A stretch of 64,000 nucleotides of DNA from Serripes groenlandicus (GCA_031761405.1 JASEVX010000005.1:31235127-31299126); one strand, 5' to 3'. Shown: positions 31,410-41,896, counted from the stretch's first letter. A program made the numbers and translations. The notes: a model not told the origin generated them from the sequence alone.

Positions 31410-31499
31410 TTAAGAGTCATATGGTACAGATGTGTCTATAGTCATCTGTATCAGGTAATAATATTAAAGACTGACATAATCAATCCAAGAACTTTTCTC

Positions 31500-31735
31500 A
31501 GTCTCACTGCCTTGGTGGTCTACTCACTCACAGTGTGTGTGAGGTCGCGAGTTCGTTCCCTTGCCAGTTCATACCAAAGATTTTAAAAATGGTAGTAATG
31601 GCTTTCCCTTCTTGGCACTCAAAATTGTGGGGTTAGCATTTGTAACGACTGACTCACCAGTGTCAGGATAAATGGACCAGTGGTCCTGGTAACTGACCCA
31701 GGAAATGCTGTGATTTAAACTGAACATTGTTGAAA
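31500..31735 (+). mobile_element. SINE D, near full length
   Basis: A head-like start (CCTTGGTGGTCTACTCACTC), a B-box-like GCGAGTTCGTTCCC, then CATACCAAAGATTTTAAAAA, GGTAGTAATGGCTTTCCC, CTCACCAGTGTCAGGATAAA and TAACTGACCCAGGAAATGCT. Other copies: 9,355; 18,975; 21,083; and 38,395 (reverse). A MITE follows directly. Confidence 0.6.
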
Positions 31736-31746
31736 GTCAGGCTTAA

Positions 31747-31968
31747 CCCTTTCCCTCATACGGCAATTCTGCAGCAGACGACTTTGAACGTATTTTGTCA
31801 AAAAATAGAAAATCTCCATAATTGAATGGATAACCTATGACAAAAAGTGGAAAACATTGTGGCAAAAGGAGAAATTGCACGTTTTGTGCAATTTCTTCTT
31901 TTGTCACTATGTTTTCAAAAAGCCGTCTGCTGCAGAGGCGTCGGAAAGCGTCTATATGAGGGAAAGGG
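31747..31968 (-). mobile_element. TTAA-MITE, reference copy
   Basis: Best-preserved form: TTAA (31,743-31,746) | CCCTTTCCCTCATACGGCAA ... TATGAGGGAAAGGG | TTAA (31,969-31,972), 222 bp. The two halves are imperfect inverse copies: TCTGCAGCAGACGACTTTGA pairs with the late CCGTCTGCTGCAGA box, and the centre is a tight stem GAAATTGCACGTTTTGTGCAATTTC. The fixed differences between arms allow orientation. CCC termini and TTAA duplication match piggyBac-type mobility; Kolobok also uses TTAA and is the alternative. No transposase is encoded. Confidence 0.95.
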
Positions 31969-32122
31969 TTAAAACGCCATACACGCAAAACAGTCTCAGT
32001 TCCTTTAGAAATCTGATGTGGCTGAAGGATTTGAATTCAGGTGTTGGGCTTCCTGGTACCTATACTGCTGGAGGAAGTCATCGGGGTGGGTGAGTGGGGT
32101 ACACATTTCATGGCCTTACCAA

Positions 32123-32403
32123 CCCTTTCCCTCATACGACAATTCTGCAGCAGATATTGAATTTATTGAATGGGGTTTTACGCCGATTTCAACATTATTT
32201 CATCTGCAGCAGATGACTTTGAACATATTTTGTCAAAAAATAGAAAATCTCCCTAATTGAATGGATAACCTGTGACTAAAAGTGGAAAACATTGTGGCAA
32301 AAGGAGAAATTTGCAGTTTTGAGCAATTTCTTCTTTTGTCATTATGTTTTCAAAAAGCCGTCTGCTGCAGAGGCATCAGAAAACGTTTATATGAGGGAAA
32401 GGG
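32123..32403 (-). mobile_element. TTAA-MITE with a 47-bp SINE-tail insertion
   Basis: Left flank CCAA (decayed) and right TTAA 32,404-32,407. At 32,156-32,202 there is an insertion flanked by TCTGCAGCAGAT (32,144-32,155 and 32,203-32,214). In reverse complement it reads AAATAATGTTGAAATCGGCG followed by TAAAACCCCATTC, the 3' domain and tail of a SINE. Confidence 0.85.
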
Positions 32404-32407
32404 TTAA

Positions 32408-32773
32408 ACCTTAACCAAATACAGCAGATTAAATTGCAGCCATACTACAACTTGGAAACAACATCTAGGCAAAAAATATGGAAATTTTTTCTAAATGTAT
32501 CGGTAGGTATAATTACTGAAAAAGGTTGAAAGAGGCGTCAAAAATCGACTATATGTGGGAATAGATTAAAAGGAAAATGTTTCGAAGCCTGGTATATGAA
32601 TGTTCAATGAATGCAGTTTGCAGTTTCCCTGTGATGAGTTTTCTGAAACCCCTCCCATGTAAAGCTAATGATAGAGGAATGATAAACCATTTCTAACATT
32701 TTGAAGCACTTTAACTTCCTCATTTCCCGCAAATTCTGTTCAGATTATGATCTGAACGGGTTTTCTGGTATTT
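32408..32773. other. Unassigned, with a MITE scrap near 32,511
   Basis: GTATAATTACTGAAAAAGGTTGAAAG followed by GTGGGAATAG hints at a collapsed TTAA-MITE. No other structure is identified. Confidence 0.4.
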
Positions 32774-32777
32774 TTAA

Positions 32778-32997
32778 CCCTTTCCCGCATACAACAAATC
32801 TGCAGCAGATGACTTTCAAAAGTTATTGACAAAAACCTGAACAATCTTCATAAAAGATAGCTTAATTGTTAAATAATTGAAAACAATGTGGCCAAAGGAG
32901 AAATTGCTCATCATGAGCAATTTCACCTTTGGCCACAATGTTCTAAAGTTGTCTGCTGCTGCTATTTCGTCAAAATGTGTCTGCAGATGGGAAAAGG
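32778..32997. mobile_element. TTAA-MITE, GCATACAACA subtype
   Basis: TTAA at 32,774-32,777 and 32,998-33,001. Central hairpin GAAATTGCTCATCATGAGCAATTTC. Close to the 4,161 and 36,748 copies (GACAAAAACCTGAA line), so it represents a distinct sub-lineage. Confidence 0.9.
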
Positions 32998-33119
32998 TTA
33001 ATTTTTATCACTCTATGCACAAGTTTGAACACATTTTTGCATTATCCTCATTTTTGTGCTATTTAATCTTGGTCTACTTTGTTCTCTAATCTCTACTCTA
33101 TTAATATTAATTAATATTT

Positions 33120-33600
33120 GAGCTGCTCCAAGAGAAAACCAACATTATGGAATCTGTGTAAATATCGTCACAGATCAGCCTGTGCAGGCTAATCCGGATC
33201 GACACATTCCATCTTCGGGGGGGGCGGATAGAGGTATAGAGTAATGATTCCTGAAACAGAAAATCCATAGGAGGCGTATAATTTGTCTGTCCGGGTTAGC
33301 CCAGGCGGCATGCTTAGGCTGATCCGGGTCGATACTCTACGCAGAGTCCACAATGTTGCGGCGATAGACATCTGCGTAATGTATCGACCAGATCAGCCTG
33401 CGCTGTCCGCGCAGACTGATCCGGCCGACACATTCCGTCTTTGGGGGATAGATGTATAGAGTAGTTATTCCTGAAACAGAAAATCCACAGGAGGCGAAAG
33501 TTGTCTATCCTGGTAAGTCTGCGTGGCATGCTTAGGCTGATCCGGGTCGATACTTTACGCAGAGTCCACAATGTAGGTTTTCTTGTAGTTTGGCTCATTT
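33120..33600. mobile_element. Foldback element, AAGAAAACCAACAT family, tandem pair
   Basis: Two related units of about 220-240 bp, each with GGCATGCTTAGGCTGATCCG and ATTCCTGAAACAGAAAATCC, between AGAGAAAACCAACATTATGG and AATGTAGGTTTTCTTGTAG. The second unit has a GCCTGCGC/GCGCAGACTGATC hairpin near 33,395. Short frames here are by-products. Confidence 0.65.
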
Positions 33601-33819
33601 AGAAAACACTGGTCCATTTACGTGTAAGAACTTGTCTAATATCAGAGGTGATGATTACAGTTGCTGGAATTCTGTGGGATAATGGTTATTATTATCAACC
33701 CATTAACCAAAATATATTTTCAGGCTCTCAAATTACTAGGTCTGGGGCAAACTACATGAAACTGTCTATTGGGTCACTCACTCATCGGTATCTTCAGAAA
33801 TGGAGACATTTTCTGCAGC

Positions 33820-34008
33820 TGACGAATCTTTAAAACAGTGTGGCAAAAGGACAAATTGCACATGATGAGCAATTTCTCCGAGTTTGCCACAATGTTTTCA
33901 ATTCTAAATTCAATTCGTATTTTGTCAAGGTGTTATAAAAGTCACCTGCTGCAGAAGTGTTGTATGTGGGGACGGATTAAGTGCAGATGTGTTGTATGTG
34001 GGGAAGGG
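33820..34008. mobile_element. TTAA-MITE, left end worn
   Basis: GTGGCAAAAGGACAAATTGC onward to GTGGGGAAGGG with TTAA at 34,009-34,012. A second GTTGTATGTG terminus 30 bp earlier shows a short terminal duplication. Confidence 0.65.
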
Positions 34009-34040
34009 TTAATCGATTGCCTTATTCCAAAAACATAGTC

Positions 34041-34541
34041 TATGTTAACCGTTTCCCACATGCAGCAAATCTGCAGCAAACAACTTTGAAAATGTCTATT
34101 AAAAAATATGGGAAATATCTATAATTGTAGGTATCTTTATTGAAAAAATGTTGAAAACGTTGTGGCAAAAGGAGAAATTACCAACTGGAGAAATCTCCCG
34201 ATAAAATCATAATCACTTTCATTTAACCCTTTCTCACATACAGCAAATCTGCAGCAGAAGTCTTTGAAAATATTTACGTAAAAATATGGAAAATCTCTAT
34301 AATTGTAGGTATTATTACTGAAAAAAAGTTTAAAACATTGCGGAAAAAGGAGTAATTGCCTGTTTTGAGCAGTGTCACCCCTTCCCACATACAGCAAACC
34401 TGCAACAGAAGATTTTGGAAGCATGTTTGCAAAAACCCAGAAAATCTCTATAAACTTTGGGGCAAATGGAGAAATTGCTCGCTTTTAGCAAAAGTCTTCT
34501 GCTGCAGTGGCGTCAGAAAGCGTCTTTATTAGAGGAAAGGG
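34041..34541. mobile_element. Cluster of three TTAA-MITE left ends
   Basis: Left ends begin near 34,045 (ACCGTTTCCCACATGCAGC), 34,225 (ACCCTTTCTCACATACAGC) and 34,377 (CCCCTTCCCACATACAGC), but only one right end closes the cluster (GAGGAAAGGG, TTAA 34,542-34,545). Either repeated insertion near the same place or unequal exchange would give this. 34,546-35,020 is otherwise unassigned. Confidence 0.7.
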
Positions 34542-35023
34542 TTAAAATGCCTTTACTTGGGAACAAGTAAAACATTTGAGAAAGTATTTGTTAAGAACCC
34601 TCTGTATATAACCTGATATAGGAGTTGTCAACTCCCTCCAAAATTTGGTTTAATTTAACTTGGGAATAGCAGAGAATTGTAGGTGATGAAAACCTTATTG
34701 GAATTCCAGGGGGAGAATATGGTTGTCAAATTTAATTACATGTATATATTTTTATCTGATAGAAAGGAAGCGTTATCTAACCTTTTCCGGAATTTGCAGA
34801 TGCAGTTTGACACATTATTCTCGGAGACCAAACTTGTCCAGAGATATTGTCTCCATCAACATTTCGACCAAGTTTCATAAAGATTGGAAATGAATTGTTC
34901 TATTTATAGGTCGACAGTTGACAACTTTTGTGAAATCTGCAGGTCCACCTGCAACAAACCAACTTGTTGGCAAAACCATTTTTTATTTACCTTTATTTAT
35001 CTTTTATTTATCTTTATTTATTA

Positions 35024-36951
35024 ACCCTTTTCCACATCAGGGCTGTACAAAAGAAAATTCAGCCACTTGTCCAGGACAAGTGACTTTCAGAATGCCACTT
35101 GTGCTGCTATGATTCTCACTTGTCCCACTTTTCTTCACACCAAGTTTAACATGCGACAAATTTAAGACTTGTGTGGTAGCCCGGATCGCGGTTTCTTGAG
35201 TGTTTTAATTGTTTTTTAGTGTTTTTTTTTCTAGTTCTGTATAAAGATAACATTAAGAGCACACGATGCACATGATTTAAGGGTAGTGACCAATTCAAAT
35301 AACATTATTGCAAAAGACTTGTAGTGCAGCATTCATTTAAAAAAAATGAAATTTGGAAAAGAGATTATTTTTCACTAGGTTATTTGAAATATTCTGCATA
35401 AAATATATGTATTTTATCCATACAAAAGATTCAAAAGCTATTGACAGAAATGTTAAACTTGAGACAACATAGTCAAATGATGCAATAGCACTTTTCAAAT
35501 TGAAGATAACAAAATAATAAGGTCACCAATTAAGGTCCCTCACCGAAACAGGGCAGTGTTCGATACGAGGGTCAGTTTTACAAAGAAAGACTTATTAAAT
35601 AAATTCAATGTTATTAACCAAAAGTCAAATTTATCAGGTTCAATGTAGTTATTAAATCAAAAAATATTGTCAAAAAAAATGAAAGACAACAAAACGTTAA
35701 ATTTGTTTCATGTGTTGCGGTCAATCTCATTAAAATCATCTCCTATTAACGCTACGCATTTACATTTAGTCAGATCGTGTACTGTTGCGGTATTATTCGC
35801 AACATAGCCGCCATTTTGATGATTGCGCAATGTTAATCATGGTTCCCTACTTTGAGAATTAGAAATCGGTAAACAGCGTTGAATGTAAACATCGGGGTCG
35901 TCAGGTCGCGAATGTCATTCATCCAATGAAATCGCAACTATTAAGTCATATGACTTTTTCCCCGCCGGTTATGCTAATTAATTTTGGTAAACAAAGCTGT
36001 GATAGGGCAATTATCATACTCGGGGGGAATCATTTATATATTTCATTCCAAACAATTTTCTTTGTGTTCCTGATATTACAAATATTATGTCGATCTTGAA
36101 GGTATTTCAAATTGATAAACGGCAAGATAATTTTTAGCAGTCGTCATATTGTCTTTAATTTGGATCAAATTTATTTTATTAACTTCTGCATGGCGAAAAT
36201 TTCTTCCAAGTCTTTCTGAACCGGTTTGCACCAGTTTGCAAACATCGCATATCGAAAGTAGAAATATGGATCAAAATACATTTAATGGAATATTTTAATG
36301 ATACCGATCCATAGGTAATTCCCTAGCATTCATGAAATAACACAGCCCCAAGGAACAATTGTCACTTATGATTGGACAGCCTTATTGGATACATATATAT
36401 CACGTTAATCGACTATTACTGATTCGATTCGGTTGGCTGAAATCACTCGATCTGACAGGTGGGTAACTCCGCCTACTGTTATTGATTTGTTATGGTCATG
36501 CGCAAGTGTTTTTTGCGCATGTAACATACAGTCAAATTTATACACGACAGACATGTGTGTTAGTAATTAAGCCGGGCTACCAGACACAGGAATTTACATT
36601 CACTGTTACGTAAATGGGTCGATATAATGGGACGTGGATTTTTGGAAAATGCCACTTGTCCGGGACTGAGATGTTGCAATTAGCGACTTGTCCGATGCGA
36701 TTTATGACTTGTCCCGGACGTCGGGCTATGGGATTTGTACAGCCCTGCACATGCAACAAATCTGCAGCAGACGACTTTGAAAACATAGGGACAAAAACCT
36801 GAAAAGTTTCCATAAAAGACAGCTTAATTGTTAAATAAGGTTGAAAACATTGTGGTCAAAGGAGAAGAAATTGTTCATCATTGTTTTAAAGGGAGAAATT
36901 GACACAATGTTTTCAAAAGTCTGCTACTCTTGCTTCATGTTGGAAACTGTT
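35024..36951. mobile_element. TTAA-MITE split by a 1.7-kb transposon
   Basis: TTAA at 35,021-35,024 precedes CCCTTTTCCACAT; the body resumes after the insertion at CACATGCAACAAATCTGCAG. The 3' end is worn (CATGTTGGAAACTGTTAA). Confidence 0.8.
35038..36747. mobile_element. Non-autonomous DNA transposon with CAGGGCTGTACAAA ends
   Basis: 1,710 bp. Terminal inverted repeats CAGGGCTGTACAAA and the matching TTTGTACAGCCCTG; CACAT duplicated outside (35,033-35,037 and 36,748-36,752). Sub-terminal motifs are also mirrored: ACTTGTCC-type words at both ends, and GGTAGCCCGG near 35,175 against CCGGGCTACC near 36,570. No transposase frame is present. The interior looks like unique sequence (GCCGCCATTTTGATGATTGC near 35,810). 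CAGGG termini are hAT-like and the 5-bp duplication matches the hAT element at 13,807, but the superfamily is not certain. Confidence 0.85.
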
Positions 36952-37129
36952 AAAAGAAACTTGCCAAACTGATCAATGTGCCATTTAATTTAACATGGGA
37001 ATTGTAGAGAATTGTAGGTGATGAAAAACCTATGGGAATTTCATGGGAGAGAACATGGTTGTCAAATACCATTATCTTTATCTATTCTGAAAGGAAGTAT
37101 TATTTACATTGATTGATAGGCTTATGTAG

Positions 37130-37905
37130 TCTTCATCAGTCTGGTTCTCAGTTGAATCCTCAGGGTTATGCTGCTCTAAGAAAACCAGCAACCCTTATGT
37201 AGACTTCCCCAGTCTGGTTCTCAGTTGAATCCTCAGGGTTATCATGCTGCTCTAAGAAAACCAGCAAGCCTTATGTATATACTTCATCAGTCTGGTTATC
37301 AGTTGAATCCTCACTGTTATCATGCTGCTCTAAGAAAACCAGCATTGGCCTTATGTAGTCACTTCATCAGTCTGGTTCTCAGTTGAATCCTCAGGGTTAT
37401 CATGCTGCTCTAAGAAAACCAGCAAGCCTTATGTAGACTTCATCAATCTGGTTCTCAGTTGAATCCTCAATGTTATCATGCTGCTCTAAGAAAACCAGCA
37501 AACCTTATGTAGTCACTTTATCAGTCTGGTTCTCAGTTGAATCCTCAATGTTATCATGCTGCTCTAAGAAAACCAGAAAGCCTTATGTAGTCACTTCATC
37601 AGTCTGGTTCTCAGTTGAATCCTCAATGTTATCATGCTGCTCTAAGAAAACCAGCAGACCTTATGTAGTCACTTCATCAGTCTGGTTCTCAGTTGAATCC
37701 TCAATGTTATCATGCTGCTCTAAGAAAACCAGCAGACCTTATGTAGTCACTTCATCAGTCTGGTTCTCAGTTGAATCCTCAATGCTATCATGCTGCTCTA
37801 AGAAAACCAGCAGACCTTATGTAGTCACTTCATCAGTCTGGTTCTCAGTTGAATCCTCAATGTTATCATGCTGCTCTAAGAAAACCAGCATTGGCCTTAT
37901 GTAGA
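37130..37905. repeat. 78-bp minisatellite, about ten units
   Basis: Units carry CTTCATCAGTCTGGTTCTCA, GTTGAATCCTCAATGTTATC and CATGCTGCTCTAAGAAAACC. Early units differ in length (about 70-80 bp) and the last six are 78 bp and very similar. Because 78 is divisible by three, the late units are open and would read as a 26-residue repeat; this is not evidence for a protein. Confidence 0.93.
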
Positions 37906-38790
37906 AAAATCCTAACAATCAGAGGCGTAGAGTTCACACAACTTAATTTCACCCAGTTAATCAAATTTTGGTCTATTGTATGTGGAAAACGGGAAACAGG
38001 TAGTATTAACAAGACGGATCATGTTAGGCAAATGCTGGAAAGTTGATTATTCGTAATGGAGAATATATAGTATATCTGGTGTAATTCTTTGTCTGCAAGG
38101 GGAAGTCTGGATTATAAATGGAACCATTCACTTTTCATTTGGGGAGCTGTCAGCTTTCATAAAGCTGAACCAACTCTGTGGACAGTTATACTACAAGTTT
38201 GGTAATGATTGATAAATAATGCCTCGATTCCATAGATGGGTTTTGATGGGGGAAGTATGAATCAGTTTTTAGCATAAGAAATGTGTATAACTGTGAGTGC
38301 CCATAAACGTTTGACCTGTCTGGTTGATGGTTTGGTGTTTTACATTGCTTTAAACAATGCTTCAGTTTTATCAAGGCAGTTTCCTGGGAAAATTACTAGT
38401 ACTACTGGTCCAATTATCCTGACACCAGCCAGTCAGTCGTAATGCAAGCCCAGAGCGCCAAGGAGTGGCAAGTACCATTGCACCACAGAGGCTGTTGCTT
38501 GGCTTTTATATAAGGTGTGTGTATTCCTTTTTTTAAAGCCATTTTGCAGCTGTAAATAAGATGCATATTTTATTGTCACTAATCATATATTGACACTAAA
38601 ATCTAATGTTATGGTTGACCTTATTGAGACATTTCTTTTGTGTGCCCACAACATTGGTTTTGGTTGGGTAACAGTAGTGAAAATGTTTTGAAAAGACCAG
38701 CTAATCTGATCTAGGATGTGAAAATGAATTTTTTAAAATATGCTTCGTCAAATTGGCAATTACTTTTGTTTGGAAATTTTGAATATGTTG
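37906..38790. other. Mostly unassigned; SINE D scrap reversed at 38,395-38,500
   Basis: The scrap reads (reverse) CCTCTGTGGTGCAATGGTAC, GCGCTCTGGGCTTGCATTAC and GTGTCAGGATAATTGGACCA. No other recognisable feature. Confidence 0.45.
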
Positions 38791-38794
38791 TTCC

Positions 38795-38865
38795 TTTGAT
38801 GTTTTCAAAAGTTGTCTGCTGCAATTGCGTCAAAATGCGTTTGCAGGTGTGACAGAGTTAAAATG
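38795..38865. mobile_element. TTAA-MITE, 3' fragment
   Basis: GATGTTTTCAAAAGTTGTCT with CTGCTGCAATTGCGTCAAAA and a worn end (TGTGACAGAGTTAA). Confidence 0.55.
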
Positions 38866-39031
38866 ATCTTTTGGTTTTACATCATAATTTTGACATTCCC
38901 GAGTTCAATTAGGTATCCTGCAATTGCTTTCAGAGGCATGGCTTTCACAGGTTATTAAATTCATTATAGGTAAAATGTGATATGTTTCCCTGTGGTATGT
39001 ATTTAAAATATTACTTCATACTGTACCTTAA

Positions 39032-39250
39032 CACTTTCTCTCATACGACAATTCTGCAGCAGACAACTTTGAACATATTTTGTCCAAAAATAGAAAATGT
39101 CTATAATTGAATGGATAACCTATGACTAAAAGTGGAAAACATTGTGACAAAAGGAGAAATTGTATGTTTTGTGCAATTTCTTCTTTTGTCACTGTTTTGA
39201 AAAAGCATTCTGCTGCAGAGGCGTCATTAACGTCTATATGAGGGAAAGGG
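39032..39250 (-). mobile_element. TTAA-MITE, full length
   Basis: TTAA at 39,028-39,031 and 39,251-39,254. The right TTAA is also the left flank of another MITE piece (39,255-39,315, CCCCTTTACACATATTAACA). Confidence 0.9.
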
Positions 39251-39339
39251 TTAACCCCTTTACACATATTAACACATATTGACGCATCTGCAGCAGACTT
39301 TTGAAAACGTTATGACAATATGGCAAACACTATGAGATT

Positions 39340-39625
39340 GGCCATCTGAGGCCCATCACATTTGACCCATTAGAGATTTGTTCCCTTATCTTGCATGGCC
39401 ATCTGAGGCCCATCACATTTGACCCATTAGAGATTTGTTCCCTTATCTTGCATGGCCATCTGAGGCCCATCACATTTGACCCATTAGAGATTTGTTCCCT
39501 TATCTTGCATGGCCATCTGAGGCCCATCACATTTGACCCATTAGAGATTTGTTCCCTTATCTTGCATGGCCATCTGAGGCCCATCACATTTGACCCATTA
39601 GAGATTTGTTCTCTTATCTTGCATG
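39340..39625. repeat. 57-bp minisatellite, five near-identical units
   Basis: GGCCATCTGAGGCCCATCAC, ATTTGACCCATTAGAGATTT, GTTCCCTTATCTTGCAT. Only one base differs among the units, in the last (TTCTCTTATC). The period is divisible by three, so both strands stay open by chance. Confidence 0.95.
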
Positions 39626-40080
39626 ACATTCTAATTTTTTTTTAGTTTATTTTAATAATTGCATAATTTTATATGATGGAGATAATTTAATAGAATTGTT
39701 TTTAATTGAATTTTGTTTATTGCTACAAAAAGATAAATAGGTAAACAGAACATATAATTGACTGATTGTTTGTAAATGGTGTCAGTGTTTTATCCCCAGG
39801 ACAAATTAAATAGGAATATATATCTGTTGACAGAATCTCTCGGTTTCAGACAGGAAAACATTTCAGCAAACAAGGCAAATCTTGGCTAGTAGTATAGGAT
39901 TAGACCAAATCTTATAACCTTTTCTCTAGTAGATAAATTTCTTCTGGTACAGACAACTGAGTTTTACAACCTATTATCTATACCGTAAGTCACCTTGAGA
40001 ATTTTGCAACAGATGACCTTTGGAACTACAAATCTGCAGACAAATTTAAAAAGATCATGACAAATATTTTTTTAAAATTT
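39626..40080. other. No recognisable feature
   Basis: AT-rich; weak MITE-like words (CAGACAACTGAG, CTGCAGACAAATTT) but no ends. Confidence 0.45.
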
Positions 40081-40099
40081 CTGTAAATGAAATTTTAGT

Positions 40100-40245
40100 T
40101 AAATTGGATAGGGTTGAAAACATGGTGGAAAAAGGAGAAATTGCTTGTTTTGAGCAATTTCTTCTTTCAATTGCCACAATGTTTTCAAAAGTCCTCCACT
40201 GTAAAGGTGGTAGAAAGCACATTCTTGTGTGTCAAATGGTTAAAT
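40100..40245. mobile_element. TTAA-MITE, central and 3' part
   Basis: GGTTGAAAACATGGTGGAAA, hairpin GAAATTGCTTGTTTTGAGCAATTTC, and a worn terminus (TGTGTCAAATGGTTAA). Confidence 0.6.
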
Positions 40246-40346
40246 TAAAAATAAACACCAAGTGCATTTTTCATAATTGGATAAGTTTATTTGAAAGAAA
40301 TACACACTGAACTATTTGTAACTTCCCCCTCTCAGAGATAACTGTT

Positions 40347-40585
40347 ATTATCATCCCCTCGGCTAACGAAGTTTTCGATGGGGATAATAGTAACGGGACT
40401 GTCCGTTCGTTCGTCCATCCGTAACAACCTTGTGACCACTCTACACTAAACATCGTCGACCGATCTTAACCAAACTTAACCAAACTTGGTATAAAGTTAG
40501 TATATTTTCAAGGTCAAAGGTCAAGGTCAAAATTGGACTTTGAATACCGAGGGGATGCATTCGCTTTGCGATGCCCTTGTTATAA
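40347..40585 (+). mobile_element. Hairpin-ended element, ATCCCCTCGG type, short
   Basis: 5' hairpin TTATCATCCCCTCGG...CGATGGGGATAA, a GTCCGTTCGTTCGTCCATCC tract, one internal unit (TCGACCGATCTTAACCAAAC, GGTATAAAGTTAGTATATTT), then ATACCGAGGGGATGCATTCG and the 3' end GCGATGCCCTTGTTATAA. No coding frame. Confidence 0.75.
40511..40523 (+). promoter_or_regulatory. DR1 nuclear-receptor half-site pair
   Basis: AGGTCAAAGGTCA is a perfect direct repeat of AGGTCA with one spacer base (the RXR/HNF4 layout), followed at once by a third AGGTCA. It lies inside a mobile element; activity unknown. Confidence 0.35.
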
Positions 40586-40723
40586 TCTTATTTCACTAAT
40601 TACTTCTGACAGAAATGCATTTTCCTAATTTGTTAAGGTTTTCAAAACTTTTCATTTGAAACAGTCTTAATATTTATATCAGGTAATGGGTTACATGTAA
40701 GATACAGCTTGAAAAATGCTTAA

Positions 40724-40938
40724 CCCTTTCCCTCATATAGACGCTTTCTGATGGCTTTTTGAAAACATGGCAACAAAAGAATAAATTGCTCAAAACAAGC
40801 AATTCCTCCATTAAATGTCACCATGTTCTCAACTCTATTCAATTATTGTACTTTCATTTTTAAAAAAGGAGTTTCCAATTTTTTTTTGGGTATATTCTGA
40901 AAGTTGTCTGCTGCAGATATTATGTATGTGGGGAAGGG
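40724..40938 (+). mobile_element. TTAA-MITE, left of a back-to-back pair
   Basis: TTAA at 40,720-40,723. The right TTAA (40,939-40,942) is shared with the next MITE. Lacks the CGCCTCTGCAGCAGA segment of the left arm. Confidence 0.88.
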
Positions 40939-40942
40939 TTAA

Positions 40943-41049
40943 CCCTTTCCCACCTGCAGACGCATTTTGACACAATAGCAGCAGACGACTTTTGAAAACA
41001 TTGTGTTTTCAAAGTCGTCTGCTGCCGATTTTATGTATGTGGGAAAGGG
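40943..41049. mobile_element. TTAA-MITE, short, right of a back-to-back pair
   Basis: CCCTTTCCCACCTGCAGACG to GTGGGAAAGGG, 107 bp, TTAA at 41,050-41,053. The centre is deleted so that ACTTTTGAAAACATTGTG runs straight into the 3' arm. A further worn MITE start follows to about 41,200. Confidence 0.9.
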
Positions 41050-41418
41050 TTAACCATATTTCCCATGTTCAATCCCACTCTGACGCATATTGCAGCAGAT
41101 GGAATTTGAAAACATTGTGGCAGAAGGAGAAATAGTTCTATTCATATTGAATAGTTTAACTTTAACTTAGAGCGGTTTTCCATATTTTTGCTGAGATGAT
41201 TTCAAACACATCTCAAAATATGTTTGAAAGGCAAGAGACTGCAGACTATTCCAAGCTTAAAAGCACAGCATGACTTTAAGAAGATCAGTCCAGAAATCTC
41301 CTTCAGTTCTAAAAACTATTTTTCTTTTATTTCTCTCGGGGCAAGCCTCTTTCATGAAATCTTAACCCTTTCCCTCATAAAGACGCTTTCTGACACCTCT
41401 GCAGCAGATGGCTTTTTA

Positions 41419-41896
41419 GTCCCCTACCGGCGTGCCGAAGGGGACTCTTAGGTTTGCACTCCGTCCGTCAGTCCATCTGTCAGTCAGTCAGTCCGGCAAA
41501 TCAGTTTTCCGCACTTTTTTTCTACATGCTTTGAGGTATTGAGCTGAAATTTTGTATATGCCTTTGTAATCATGTGTCACAGATCAAGTTCGCGTTTCCT
41601 GGGATTTTGTCAATTTTTTAATGAGTTATGCCCCTTTTTGGACTTAGAATATTCGTTTTCCGCATTTTTTTTCTACATGCTTTGAGGTATTGAGCTGAAA
41701 TTTTGTATGCCTTTGTAATCATGTGTCACAGATCAAGTTTGCGTTTCCTGGGATTTCGTCAATTTTTTAATGAGTTATGCCCCTTTTTGGACTTAGAATA
41801 TTCGTTTTCCGCATTTTTTTTCTACATGCTTTGAGGTATTGAGCTGAAATTTTGTATATGCCTCTGTAATCATGTGTCACAGATCAAGTAGGGGAC
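41419..41896 (+). mobile_element. GTCCCCTACCGG element, short copy
   Basis: Same 5' hairpin start as 7,324; 3' end AGTAGGGGAC; TA on both sides. The internal units differ completely from the 7,324 copy: about three of 150 bp with CTACATGCTTTGAGGTATTG, GTAATCATGTGTCACAGATC and GAGTTATGCCCCTTTTTGG. The flank AATAAATTTCATGAATTTGC before the MITE resumes is not explained. Confidence 0.8.

Noticed and set aside
37470..37904. 144-codon frame with a 26-residue repeat
   Set aside because: Produced by six 78-bp minisatellite units; earlier units of other lengths break the frame, and there is no start context or domain.
39330..39645. 99- and 84-codon frames on opposite strands
   Set aside because: Both come from the same 57-bp repeat; neither shows codon preference.
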